From Pseudooceanicola spongiae (lineage in GTDB: Bacteria > Pseudomonadota > Alphaproteobacteria > Rhodobacterales > Rhodobacteraceae): a stretch of DNA of 64,000 nucleotides. Within the stretch, counting starts at the first letter, position 1. Every line of letters starts with the position of its first letter. The notes under the pieces are model-generated. The model saw only the letters and a program-made list of their open reading frames with translations, did not search any database and was not told the DNA's origin. The stretch lies in contig NZ_CP045201.1 of NCBI RefSeq assembly GCF_014899185.1, forward strand, positions 1,286,501 through 1,350,500, read 5' to 3'. This document shows, piece by piece, positions 10,165 to 18,120 of the stretch. The position numbers were made by a program, and so were the translations under genes.

Positions 10165-11721
10165 TCATTTTCGTTTCCAGACCAGCTTGCCGCCGCGCCG
10201 CCGATCGAGCAGCTTCAGATCGGGGTCGCGCTTCTTGTTCGTCGGGGCATAGGCGGTGATCGCCTCCCACCACTTGCGCCCGATCTCAAAGACAACCATC
10301 AAGCCGGTCTCCTTATCGGTCCGGATGTAGCGCCGATCGACAATCAGTTCAGTCTGATCCGGGTTGATCGGGTCTGTCTTCGCGGCAACGCCAATCCAGA
10401 TTTCGTCGGGATCGAGCAAGGTCTCTGCCATCAAGGGCGTCAGCGTGGCACGATTGCGTTTGCCGACCTTCCAATTGCCCTGGCGATCCTGGAATAGCTG
10501 GTCGGATATCGGGAGCTTCGTGCCGCTCGCATCCTCCCATAGCACCGCCGCGCCGATGTCGGCACCAAACGGCTCCAGGAAGGCGCGCACGTAGTCCTCG
10601 TCAGGCAGGCCCTCGGCCAAAGGCTTTGCCTTGAACGGCTTGGCCGCCGCGATCAGATCCTCCAGAGAAGACGGTGTGTCGATCTGAGCGACGTGTCGGC
10701 CCTCGTGGATCAGGCCGCCCGCCTCCTCTGTCAGGGCAGAGGGTACAAGGCCGCGCTCCCAGGTATCGCCTGGCATGTAGTCCCAGCCATAGCCGATGCC
10801 TTCGGGCAGCTGCACCGTCTCTCCGGATGCCTGGTGGGTGAAGGGATGGGTCGTCACCTCAGGTGCGGTGTCCGGCCCGGTCTTGCCCATGCGGCGCAGA
10901 TCGCCTCGGGACAGGGTGCGCACGCCGCAGCTGCATTTCCAGTCATTGGGGGGGAAATGCAGGTCCCACCACGGATCGTCCCACATCAGGATAATGCCGT
11001 CCCAGAGGACATGCTCGGGGCGCGGTTCCAGCGGGACGCGCGTGTCGGCATGGATGTACTGCCAGTAGGGTCGGATCTTGACCATGTCCGGATCGCGCAT
11101 CTGGCGCAGGCGGCCGGCCATGTAGCTCGTGCGGATATTGGTCTCGAAGATCGTCCGGACCCGCCAGTTGCGCCCGCCATTGTAGGACCAGCCATAGGTT
11201 TCGACGAGGCGATCGAACTCCTTGCCGAAGGTCTTGATGTCGTAGGTCTTGGCGCCGTCGATGACGGCCGCCTGGAACTCCTCCAGCATTGCCGTGTCGG
11301 TGACGCCTGCGACGACAAAGGCGCGGTCGTGATCGCCGTGCATCGCATCGGTCCAGGCGCGCGTAGGCTTGCCCCGCTTTTGCGTCAGGTAATCAATCTG
11401 CTCGCGAAAATCCTGACGGCTGAGATCAGCTTCGGCAAAGGCGGCCGGCGCGTCGTCCTCCGCAAAGACAACCTCGCGCCCCTCCAGCGCCGCAAGCTCG
11501 GTCGCCTGTCTGACCAGCGCGCCCAGGGCATCTGGGGTCCATGTCGCGGCGAGGCCGAGGAGGTTGCGCGCCGCCTCATCAAAATCACTGGCAGACTGGA
11601 TGGCCTTGGCCGCGGCAGCGAGGCGGCGGGTAAAATGCCGCTCGGCCGCTGCCATCGCCAAATCCGTCAGACGGGCGACAGTGCCGTCGGGCTCAGCAAA
11701 GCAGACGTGGCGATGGCTCAG
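10165..11721 (-). CDS. MuF-type minor head protein with C-terminal PBECR-like nuclease domain
   Basis: A head morphogenesis protein of about 498-518 residues. The first 330 residues are MuF/SPP1-gp7-like: RTIFETNIRTSYMAGRLRQM, PYWQYIHADTRVPLEPRPEH, DPWWDLHFPPNDWKCSCGVRT. Residues from about 350 on resemble the phage Barnase-EndoU-ColicinE5/D-RelE-like domain found at the end of MuF polymorphic toxins (WKVGKRNRATLTPLMAETLLDPDEIW, VFEIGRKWWEAI, KLLDRRRGGKLVWKRK). The start is unclear: TTG at 11661, or a CTG at 11721 overlapping the portal stop (CTGA). The frame is open back to an A9 run in the portal 3' end. No adjacent immunity gene is obvious. Confidence 0.8.
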   Translation of the reverse strand: MSHRHVCFAEPDGTVARLTDLAMAAAERHFTRRLAAAAKAIQSASDFDEAARNLLGLAATWTPDALGALVRQATELAALEGREVVFAEDDAPAAFAEADLSRQDFREQIDYLTQKRGKPTRAWTDAMHGDHDRAFVVAGVTDTAMLEEFQAAVIDGAKTYDIKTFGKEFDRLVETYGWSYNGGRNWRVRTIFETNIRTSYMAGRLRQMRDPDMVKIRPYWQYIHADTRVPLEPRPEHVLWDGIILMWDDPWWDLHFPPNDWKCSCGVRTLSRGDLRRMGKTGPDTAPEVTTHPFTHQASGETVQLPEGIGYGWDYMPGDTWERGLVPSALTEEAGGLIHEGRHVAQIDTPSSLEDLIAAAKPFKAKPLAEGLPDEDYVRAFLEPFGADIGAAVLWEDASGTKLPISDQLFQDRQGNWKVGKRNRATLTPLMAETLLDPDEIWIGVAAKTDPINPDQTELIVDRRYIRTDKETGLMVVFEIGRKWWEAITAYAPTNKKRDPDLKLLDRRRGGKLVWKRK

Positions 11722-13115
11722 AGTTTTTTTTTGAGCCGCGCAGCCGAGAACGCAGGATTGCGGGCATCCGCGATGAAGGGATCCGGCTCACTCTTGACCG
11801 CGAAGGCGTGCCGCGCCGTTACCAGAGCGTCGACCGTGCGTTCGGAGAGGTGGTCGGTGATGTCAAATGACACGATGTATTCCCGTGCCACGGCATTATC
11901 CTCGAACCGGGCCGACGCCGCGACGATCGCACGGATCGCCTTGTCGACTGCCTCGGCCGCGCCGGCTTGGGTCTTTTTGGCCTCAGCAATGGCCTTCTCG
12001 TTCTTGGGTCGCACGCGCCAGACGGACGGAACCGCCGCGCCCGGCAGGTTGTATTCGACAATCCATGCGACCAGCTGATCGCGCAAGGTGTCCGACAGCA
12101 AATCGCCGTCACTGTCGACGAGCAGATCCAGCATCTCCTGGTGAACTTCGCCAAGTGCGCGACTGCCACCCGACTCGCCGACCTGCGTGGTGAGTGTCTC
12201 GCCAGTGACGCAGATCGAGATCTGCCGATCCCAATAGTTCAGGAACTGCTCGTAGGTCACGCTGCCCGATCGGCTGGCCTCCAGAAACTCGACATCGGTG
12301 CCGATCGGAACGGTGATAGCCGAGGCTGTCCGCGCACTGACCAAAGTGCGCAGCAGCTTGTTCTGCTCGTCCGACAGCGTGCCGTAGGGCGTCTTGCCCA
12401 CCACCGTCGGTCCGGCAAACTTCTCCAGGAAGTGCAGCCAGAAGGTGATGCCCTCGCGCTTGAAGAGCACCGGCCAAAACAGCCGCGACCCGAGGCCGAG
12501 GCCATAAGGGTTATTCCCCTTCACCCCGACGCGATGAACGATGAACTTGCGATCGGGCAGCTCGATGCCGTCCGTCATCGATGTCCAGGTCAGTAGACGC
12601 GGCTTCCAATCGTGATCGAAGACGAAGCGGCGCTGATCTTCGGTCGTGATACGATCCGGCCGGATCTCATTGCCATGACGCGCCCAGACGATCTCGCTGA
12701 CAGCATAGCCCTTCAGGTTCGCATCGAGCAGGTCTTCGCAGATCCGATCGAACGGAAGGCGCTTCAGCTGCGTTCTGACCAGATTGGCAGCTTCCGTGTC
12801 GATCTCACGCTCGCCGCCCGGCTCGACCTCCCACGCCCGCGCCACCATAGTCTTCTTGCGCTTCTGAAGCATCGAGAAGGCATGCGTGTCCTTCTCGATC
12901 TCATCATAGATCTTCAGGCCTTTGCCGCCACCCTGCTGGATCAGCGTGTCATCGGCATGCTGCAGAACCCCCGAATAGAACGGGATGGTGATGTCATTGG
13001 TCGCGTTGGCAATAAGAGTCTGCGACACTGCCGGCAGGTTACGACGCGACGGCTCAGCAAAAGCTGCGGGCGCGGACGGGGCGCTGGATCTCGATTTGGA
13101 TTTGCGGCGGCTCAT
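11718..13115 (-). CDS. Portal protein, DUF935 family (Mu gp29-like)
   Basis: A 465-residue portal protein that forms the head vertex through which DNA is packaged. Recognisable DUF935 segments: DITIPFYSGVLQHADDTLIQQGG, MLQKRKKTMVARAWEVEPG, GYAVSEIVWARHGNEIRPDRI, LFKREGITFWLHFLEKFAGPTVVGKTP. Length is close to the family norm. It follows the zinc-knuckle gene and precedes MuF. The last codons read CTC AAA AAA AAA CTC TGA, so nine A residues stand just before the stop, a possible slippage site into the MuF frame. Confidence 0.92.
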   Translation of the reverse strand: MSRRKSKSRSSAPSAPAAFAEPSRRNLPAVSQTLIANATNDITIPFYSGVLQHADDTLIQQGGGKGLKIYDEIEKDTHAFSMLQKRKKTMVARAWEVEPGGEREIDTEAANLVRTQLKRLPFDRICEDLLDANLKGYAVSEIVWARHGNEIRPDRITTEDQRRFVFDHDWKPRLLTWTSMTDGIELPDRKFIVHRVGVKGNNPYGLGLGSRLFWPVLFKREGITFWLHFLEKFAGPTVVGKTPYGTLSDEQNKLLRTLVSARTASAITVPIGTDVEFLEASRSGSVTYEQFLNYWDRQISICVTGETLTTQVGESGGSRALGEVHQEMLDLLVDSDGDLLSDTLRDQLVAWIVEYNLPGAAVPSVWRVRPKNEKAIAEAKKTQAGAAEAVDKAIRAIVAASARFEDNAVAREYIVSFDITDHLSERTVDALVTARHAFAVKSEPDPFIADARNPAFSAARLKKKL

Positions 13116-13127
13116 GAATTCGTTTCC

Positions 13128-13328
13128 CTACCGGACCCACGGGTCCTTGATCTGAAGGCCCTGGGCGCGATCCGCAGGGCCAGTATGTCGTTTGGGGCAC
13201 GCGGCCGCATCATGATCCCTGCCGCCGCAGTAGGTGCAGCGCAGGTTGGCGCGACGTGATGATCCACCCCAAGTATGTGGACAGATTGCTTTGCCATGCA
13301 GTTGGGAGCCGCAGTAAGAACACCTCAT
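13128..13328 (-). CDS. Small protein with two CCHC zinc knuckles
   Basis: A 66-residue basic protein with two perfect retroviral-type zinc knuckles, C-x2-C-x4-H-x4-C: CSYCGSQLHGKAIC at residues 3-16 and CTYCGGRDHDAAAC at about 31-44. Such knuckles bind single-stranded nucleic acid. The ATG at 13328 overlaps the terminase stop (ATGA), indicating translational coupling, and the portal gene begins 12 bp after its stop. A role in packaging or nucleic-acid handling is inference from position between terminase and portal. The conserved spacing in both knuckles argues that it is a real gene. Confidence 0.8.
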   Translation of the reverse strand: MRCSYCGSQLHGKAICPHTWGGSSRRANLRCTYCGGRDHDAAACPKRHTGPADRAQGLQIKDPWVR

Positions 13329-14983
13329 CCGCGCCCCCCAAGCCGATAGCCTCCGAGACCGTCGCCGCCAGCCGGCGCTGAGGCTGTCAGCATTTGGCCG
13401 CCCGCTGCGCCACCGGCATAAAGCAGGGTGTTCTGCCAGAGCATGTCGAGGGCGTCAGGGCCGTCGTCGTGATCCGCGTTCGGCCATTGCTGCAGCTGAT
13501 CGATCAGCGTGGTGTGGGTGGCATTGAACCGGATCAGCCCGGCGGCCACAGGAGGCTGTAGGCGCTCGATCCGTAGATCCTTGTCGGCAGATGGCGTGAC
13601 GGGGATCGCTGAGATCCCGATGCCCTGCTTTGCAGCCTCCACCATCAGCTGCGTGCGAAGGAACTCCTGGAACTGGACAGACTCCACGAACCACAGCAGT
13701 GCGCCATACTCTTTCTGCAGGGCGATCGTGTCCGCGATGATCAGATCCGGCAGACGCTTGCGGATCGACGCCTCGACCAGGTCCATCGTTCCTGACAGGC
13801 GATCAAACCCGCCGATCAGGATGGCCGACGGATCTCGCCCCTTGCCCTTTTTGCCAAGTGACGGGTCAATCGCACCGAAGAACACCCAATCGTGCCGGCG
13901 CTGGACCCAGTACTTGAGATCACCAAAGGGGTTGCCTTCGCTGATCGGCTTGTTCTGGTACTCGGTCTGGAAGGCTGCAAGATCGGCCGCGCGTTCCAGC
14001 ATGAGGAATAGCAGGGACTGCACGCCCGGCCAGTTGACGATCGCGCCGAGGTCCATCTCGGCTTGGTGCTGGGCATAGAATGCGCGCGCAGCCTCCTCAC
14101 CGTCATTGTGATAAACCTCCTCGAAGGCCTCCCACATATCCATGCGATCGGGAAACTGAACCACGGCCTGGAACTCGGTGACATTCCAACCTGGAGACTT
14201 CGCCGCCCGTACGATTACGGCGTCAAAGTGCAGGACGGTGCCGACCCAGACCACGTCCATGCTGCCGTCCGGCGGACCCACCTTCAGCGCGGCCCGATAG
14301 ATCCAGTTCCATAGCTTCTTGCGCTGATCGGGGCTGCGCACAGCATCATCGTTCTCGATGTCGTCCAGGAACAGCAGATCCGGGCGATATGGCCCGTGCC
14401 GACGGCCACGGATCTTCTTGGCCGCGCCGAGGCCTTCGACCCGGACGTTGTTCTGGGTGATGATCTCACCCTCCCGCCACAGGCGCCCGGCGCCGAACGC
14501 CTCGGGAAAATCGTTCTGCAGGCGGATGTTCGTCGTCAGCTCGGCCTTGATCGCCTCGATCAGTAGCGCGGCCTGCTCATAGACGTCACAGACCTCGATG
14601 ATGTAACGCTTCAAGCCCCGCACGATGCAGTAGAGCGCAAAGCCGAGCGACAGGTGGGTGGATTTAGAGGCCCCGCGAGGGGCGATAAAGAGATCGCGCA
14701 CGCCCTTCTCTGAGGCGAGGATCTCCGGCACGCGCGCAAAGATGTGCTGATGGAACAGGCTGTGTTCGCCGCGCACATAGTGCGGCAGGTAGGTTTCCAT
14801 AAAGAACTGAAAGCCGTCCTCTTCCGCCACCCGGCGCAGGCGCTCGGCCTTTGCGACGGGATCGGAGGCGAAGGCCTCGACGTTCAGCTCGATATGGCGC
14901 GCGAAGTCGTTGGCCATATCCGCGATCTTGTCGCGGAAGTCTTTCTTGCTGATGCTCGCCCTGAGTTTCGGGCGCCGGGTCAT
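13325..14983 (-). CDS. Terminase large subunit (Mu gp28-like)
   Basis: A 552-residue packaging motor and nuclease. The ATPase domain has the Walker A-like RDLFIAPRGASKSTHL and Walker B LLFLDDIENDDAV, preceded by YVRGEHSLFHQHIFARVPEIL. The nuclease half shows WVFFGAIDPSLGKKGKGRDPSA (first acidic residue of the RNase H-like fold) and the late segment QWPNADHDDGPDALDMLW. It overlaps the small-subunit gene upstream by 4 bp and the zinc-knuckle gene downstream by 4 bp. Length is normal and no damage is seen. Confidence 0.92.
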   Translation of the reverse strand: MTRRPKLRASISKKDFRDKIADMANDFARHIELNVEAFASDPVAKAERLRRVAEEDGFQFFMETYLPHYVRGEHSLFHQHIFARVPEILASEKGVRDLFIAPRGASKSTHLSLGFALYCIVRGLKRYIIEVCDVYEQAALLIEAIKAELTTNIRLQNDFPEAFGAGRLWREGEIITQNNVRVEGLGAAKKIRGRRHGPYRPDLLFLDDIENDDAVRSPDQRKKLWNWIYRAALKVGPPDGSMDVVWVGTVLHFDAVIVRAAKSPGWNVTEFQAVVQFPDRMDMWEAFEEVYHNDGEEAARAFYAQHQAEMDLGAIVNWPGVQSLLFLMLERAADLAAFQTEYQNKPISEGNPFGDLKYWVQRRHDWVFFGAIDPSLGKKGKGRDPSAILIGGFDRLSGTMDLVEASIRKRLPDLIIADTIALQKEYGALLWFVESVQFQEFLRTQLMVEAAKQGIGISAIPVTPSADKDLRIERLQPPVAAGLIRFNATHTTLIDQLQQWPNADHDDGPDALDMLWQNTLLYAGGAAGGQMLTASAPAGGDGLGGYRLGGRG

Positions 14984-15483
14984 GACGTGTAGATCTCGGC
15001 CAGATGTTCGCCGAAGGGCTCGATGACCTCAAGGATGGCGGCAGCGTGCATGGGGAACTCGTCGCGCACAAAATCCAGCAGCTTGGACATGACGTCCTGG
15101 GCAACGCCAAGTTCGGAGACGCGGGGGGCGAAGCGCTTGGCCGAAGCGGCCATCTTGGTCATCGCATCCGAGAGCGAGACCAGCATGGCGACCTTTTCCT
15201 TGACGCTGTGCTCGCCACCCTTGATCTCGTCCAGGATGGACTGGGCCTGCATCATGAAGTCTTCGACGACGCTCGACACGACGGCCTCGACGCCCTGGCC
15301 AGCGATCACATTCGCGGTGCGGGACTTGTCCCAATCATCACCCTGGGCCTTTGCGGCCTTCTTCCAGCGCCCGACTGTTGCCTCGCTGATACCATACGCG
15401 GCCGCGATCGTCGCCTGCGTGAAGCGGCGAAAGATATAGTCGGAACGGGCCTTGCGGCGGAGATCTTCGTTATTGCGCGCCAT
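14980..15483 (-). CDS. Terminase small subunit-like, DUF1804 family
   Basis: A 167-residue protein beginning with a helix-turn-helix (FTQATIAAAYGISEATVGRWKKAAKAQG) and followed by a long helical region. This matches the DUF1804 proteins that precede Mu-type large terminases and are taken as the DNA-recognition subunit. It overlaps the large subunit by 4 bp and the upstream membrane protein gene by 14 bp. DNA recognition is known for the family only by analogy. Confidence 0.75.
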   Translation of the reverse strand: MARNNEDLRRKARSDYIFRRFTQATIAAAYGISEATVGRWKKAAKAQGDDWDKSRTANVIAGQGVEAVVSSVVEDFMMQAQSILDEIKGGEHSVKEKVAMLVSLSDAMTKMAASAKRFAPRVSELGVAQDVMSKLLDFVRDEFPMHAAAILEVIEPFGEHLAEIYTS

Positions 15484-15718
15484 TCAGGCCTCCCGCGATG
15501 ATGAAGGAAATGGCAGCGGCAATGATACCGCCGATAATAAGCCGGGAAATCCACTGTATCCCCGACTGGATGTTGTCGAGCTTGTCGGTGGTGTTGGCAC
15601 GCCATTCGGACATACCCGCCTCTTTCACTTCAAGCACCTGTATGCGGAGCTCTTGGCGATCGAGGCGGCTATGCGCCTTGGAGATTTCACGGCTCTGGTG
15701 TTCGGAAAGTTCAACCAA
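15470..15718 (-). CDS. Small membrane protein, XhlA/holin-accessory-like
   Basis: An 82-residue protein with an N-terminal coiled coil (SKAHSRLDRQELRIQVLEVKEAG) and one C-terminal transmembrane segment (LIIGGIIAAAISFIIAGGL). This is the layout of hemolysin XhlA-type proteins in phage lysis cassettes. It lies between the larger membrane protein and the terminase small subunit, so it is probably the last lysis gene. No catalytic residues are expected. Confidence 0.55.
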   Translation of the reverse strand: MVELSEHQSREISKAHSRLDRQELRIQVLEVKEAGMSEWRANTTDKLDNIQSGIQWISRLIIGGIIAAAISFIIAGGLNGAQ

Positions 15719-15730
15719 GTCTCTACCCTT

Positions 15731-16318
15731 TTAGAGTGGTTCACCGGTCGGCTTGGGGCCGAGCCAGTTCGGGCCGGCGCCAATCACACAGCTGTTGCCG
15801 TCAGGAGCAACAAGGATGATCGTCCAGCTGTCATCATCGGGCGACGCCAGAAATTCGATCTTGCGGTCGAAAGTGGTACCACTGCCGATCGGCGTCTGGC
15901 CGAGCCGTTGTGCGAGATCGCGCAGCATGAGGTCGCGGGCGAGGCAGTCGGTATTGATGATGATCGACTGCGGGCGGGCATGGGCCTGAGAGGTCGATCC
16001 GACGATCATCAGTCCCGTGAGCATCAGCATGCCCACCATGGCAGCGCCAGACTTGCCTGGCAGCGTGACGCCCAGGCGATAGTTCGGCGCGCGACGTTCC
16101 CACCAGGCCCAGAAGCCGAAGATCAGCGGAGAAATCGTCTGCCAGACGCTGAGGCCAGTATCGATGACCGCGTCAGGATTGTCGCCAAGGCCGACCTGGC
16201 CAAAGATGCTCATGAGGTCGATGCCAGCAGCATTCAGCGCGACAGAGGCGAGCATCAGCAACTGGGCCCAGAAGCTGCGGGCTTGCCAGATCGGCAGGAC
16301 GGGTAGGGAAAAGTTCAT
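15731..16318 (-). CDS. Holin-like membrane protein with extracytoplasmic C-terminal domain
   Basis: A 195-residue protein immediately after the endolysin gene. It has three hydrophobic segments in the first 110 residues (FWAQLLMLASVALNAAGIDL, TISPLIFGFWAWW, AAMVGMLMLTGLMIVGSTS), the third ending in an AHA motif like a signal-peptide cleavage site. About 85 polar residues with two Cys follow. The N-terminal part fits a holin. The C-terminal domain is not recognised and could face the periplasm as a spanin-like part. Call is from topology and position. Confidence 0.5.
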   Translation of the reverse strand: MNFSLPVLPIWQARSFWAQLLMLASVALNAAGIDLMSIFGQVGLGDNPDAVIDTGLSVWQTISPLIFGFWAWWERRAPNYRLGVTLPGKSGAAMVGMLMLTGLMIVGSTSQAHARPQSIIINTDCLARDLMLRDLAQRLGQTPIGSGTTFDRKIEFLASPDDDSWTIILVAPDGNSCVIGAGPNWLGPKPTGEPL

Positions 16319-16319
16319 G

Positions 16320-16946
16320 TCAGGCTCCTTTCAGGAAGTCGGAGACATTGAAGCCAGGGCAGGCCTTGGCGGCGTATTCGTTATGGCCAGAGATGCGGGT
16401 GATCTTGGTGCGCATCGAAATGCCTTCGATCTGCTGGCGCAGAGCGAGGTCCTGTCTCGATGTGAAATTGCGTTTGAAGGGGTCGGTCTCGGCCGAGCCA
16501 AAGCCACCGATCAGGCAGATGTGGATCACACCAGCGTTGTGGCCCGCGACTCCCGCGCCAATGGTCGTCTCAGATCGCCCGGACATCAGTTGGCCATCGC
16601 GGCCGATCAGCCAGTGGTAGCCGATGTCTTTCCAACCATTGCCGTCGACGTGCCAGTGACGGATCTCTGCAACCTGATCGGCGAGCCCACGACCCGCCAT
16701 CCATTCCGGCCGGGTTGCGGAGCAATGCACGACGATCTCATGGACCGGATAGCCCTTGCTGCCCTGCAGGATCATGTTCGAGGTTGAGACCGGCGCGGGA
16801 GTAGTCTTGAGGGCTGCTGCGCCGCCGGCTGCCATCCAGTCGAGGACGGCCGCTTTGGTTTTGTCGCCATAGACGCCGTCGATTGCGCCTGGTGCAAAGC
16901 CGAGGTTGCGCAGGGCGGTCTGGATCATCGAAATCGATGGGTTCAT
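16320..16946 (-). CDS. Endolysin: N-acetylmuramoyl-L-alanine amidase with peptidoglycan-binding domain
   Basis: A 208-residue endolysin. Residues 5-40 are a PG_binding_1-type domain (LRNLGFAPGAIDGVYGDKTKAAVLDW). From about 66 on it is a T7-lysozyme-like amidase_2: zinc ligands are likely His in IVVHCSATRP, His in ISGHNEY, and Cys in AKACPGFNV, with the YHWLIGRDGQ and GAGVAGHNAGVIHICLIGG segments typical of the family. No signal peptide, so it depends on the holin. It is the first gene after the 17008 hairpin and probably the first late gene (Mu lys position). Confidence 0.92.
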   Translation of the reverse strand: MNPSISMIQTALRNLGFAPGAIDGVYGDKTKAAVLDWMAAGGAAALKTTPAPVSTSNMILQGSKGYPVHEIVVHCSATRPEWMAGRGLADQVAEIRHWHVDGNGWKDIGYHWLIGRDGQLMSGRSETTIGAGVAGHNAGVIHICLIGGFGSAETDPFKRNFTSRQDLALRQQIEGISMRTKITRISGHNEYAAKACPGFNVSDFLKGA

Positions 16947-17007
16947 AGGGTGTCACTCTCCGGATATCGGGTGCTGGATCCCGTCTACAGAGAGGGCAAA
17001 CGACAAA

Positions 17008-17029
17008 CCCCCGGACATATGTCCGGGGG
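17008..17029 (-). terminator. Rho-independent terminator after mor
   Basis: A perfect 10-bp inverted repeat CCCCCGGACA-TA-TGTCCGGGGG directly after the mor stop codon. On the minus strand it is followed by TTTGTCGTTT. It separates the early/middle unit ending with mor from the lysis/late unit. It is the same hairpin as at 9251-9272 apart from the loop. Confidence 0.85.
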
Positions 17030-17030
17030 T

Positions 17031-17405
17031 CTAATCGTGATCGGGAAAGAGGGGGAGCGCAGGCGGCGGCGCGTTTGCGAGCCGCCTCACATGTCGCTGG
17101 GATATTCCCAGCCGCCTTGCGATCTCGCGGCGGGCAAGGCCGGTATTCTCCAGCTTTGTAACTTCGGCGGGCAGTCGGCGGGATTTCCCATGGGGAACGT
17201 AAACCCGCTGGCCGCTCATGAAGTGACATAGCGCATTTGCCTGCTCTTCGCCCAGCACTGAAATCAACTCATGCCCTGGGCGGGGCCGAAGGGGGAATTC
17301 CACCTCCTGCCCGCCGAAATGCTGCATCAGTTTTACGACAACGCCAAGCCCAAACGTATCGGCGACATCGAGAAGGGAGTTGGGCAGGCTGACGGAGGCG
17401 GTCAT
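17031..17405 (-). CDS. mor: Mor/C-type transcription activator
   Basis: A 124-residue member of the Mor/C family, which activates middle or late phage promoters. The dimerisation half holds GHELISVLGEEQANALCHFMSGQRVYVPHG. The C-terminal helix-turn-helix is LARREIARRLGISQRHVRRL. The start at 17405 (MTASVSLPN) overlaps the gemA stop by 4 bp. Only one Mor/C-type gene is seen, whereas Mu has both Mor and C, so here it probably drives late genes directly (inference). A terminator follows at once. Confidence 0.88.
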   Translation of the reverse strand: MTASVSLPNSLLDVADTFGLGVVVKLMQHFGGQEVEFPLRPRPGHELISVLGEEQANALCHFMSGQRVYVPHGKSRRLPAEVTKLENTGLARREIARRLGISQRHVRRLANAPPPALPLFPDHD

Positions 17406-17854
17406 TTCGCCGAGCCCTTCGCCTCGGTCGGGATACCGGCGCGGCGGCACCATGCCTTCAGGGCCTCGATCACATCACTGATCTGGGTGGCTTCGGTCAT
17501 CACATCGATGTCCATCGGCACATGGCCCCACTTGCCTTCGAACTGAGAGCGCAGGAAGGCGTTGAGACCCTTCGCGCCCCCCACCTGGGCCTCGCCCGCC
17601 TGGTGCAGCAGCCGCCACAGGACGTGGCAATAGCGCACATCCTTGCGCGGTGCCGCTTTGCGTTTTCCGCTCGTCTGTGCCTTAAATCCCTTCGTTTTGA
17701 GTGCGGAAACCACCTTGGCCAAATCTGCTTCAGACATGTCAGACATGCTGGCCTTGCCGGTGGCGACCAGCTGCAGGTCGCGTCGGGTGTCTTGATCCAA
17801 GCCGAGCTGCTTGCAGCCGACATGAACCAATTTGCGCAGGCTGGCGGCGCTCAT
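17402..17854 (-). CDS. gemA: GemA/gp16-family phage protein (DUF1018)
   Basis: A 150-residue protein matching the Mu gp16/GemA family: LRKLVHVGCKQLGLDQDTRRDLQLVATGKASMSDMSEADL, then YCHVLWRLLHQAGEAQ near the middle and IEALKAWCRRAGIP at the end. In Mu, GemA modulates host gene expression and gyrase-related functions; the mechanism is poorly known. The gene overlaps its neighbours on both sides by 4 bp, so it belongs to a tightly coupled operon ending in mor. Confidence 0.85.
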   Translation of the reverse strand: MSAASLRKLVHVGCKQLGLDQDTRRDLQLVATGKASMSDMSEADLAKVVSALKTKGFKAQTSGKRKAAPRKDVRYCHVLWRLLHQAGEAQVGGAKGLNAFLRSQFEGKWGHVPMDIDVMTEATQISDVIEALKAWCRRAGIPTEAKGSAK

Positions 17855-18120
17855 GACTGTTCCGCCTGCAGCATGGCCCGGATTTGCGAGACAGCCTGTT
17901 CGCGCAGCTGCTTCAGGCTGACCCGAAAGCGGCGGGGCGGATCAGAGAGAACCTCGAACTCCATCGCAGAGCGACTGATCGTCATGGTGGTGCGGATCTC
18001 GGGCTCTCCGACACCATCAAAGCCGATGGTTTCAACAATCGACATCACAGGCGCCGCCGGCTCGAAGATATCGAGGGCGAGAGTGGAATTCAGAGGGGTT
18101 TTGGGAGCGGGAGCGGTCAT
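17851..18120 (-). CDS. Hypothetical phage protein
   Basis: An 89-residue protein, start MTAPAPKTPL at 18120 next to the stop of the preceding small membrane gene, end overlapping gemA by 4 bp. The middle looks like two beta strands with polar turns (EPEIRTTMTISRSAMEFEVLSDPPRRFRVSL) and the end is a helix (KQLREQAVSQIRAML). No family is recognised. Tight packing in the operon supports that it is translated. Confidence 0.6.
   Translation of the reverse strand: MTAPAPKTPLNSTLALDIFEPAAPVMSIVETIGFDGVGEPEIRTTMTISRSAMEFEVLSDPPRRFRVSLKQLREQAVSQIRAMLQAEQS

Noticed and set aside
10085-10273. Small minus-strand frame between gpG and MuF
   Set aside because: It overlaps the MuF C-terminus in another frame and has no motif or ribosome-binding site.
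13112-13297. Alternative minus frame overlapping the zinc-knuckle gene
   Set aside because: The other frame (13128-13328) has two exact CCHC knuckles and couples to the terminase stop.
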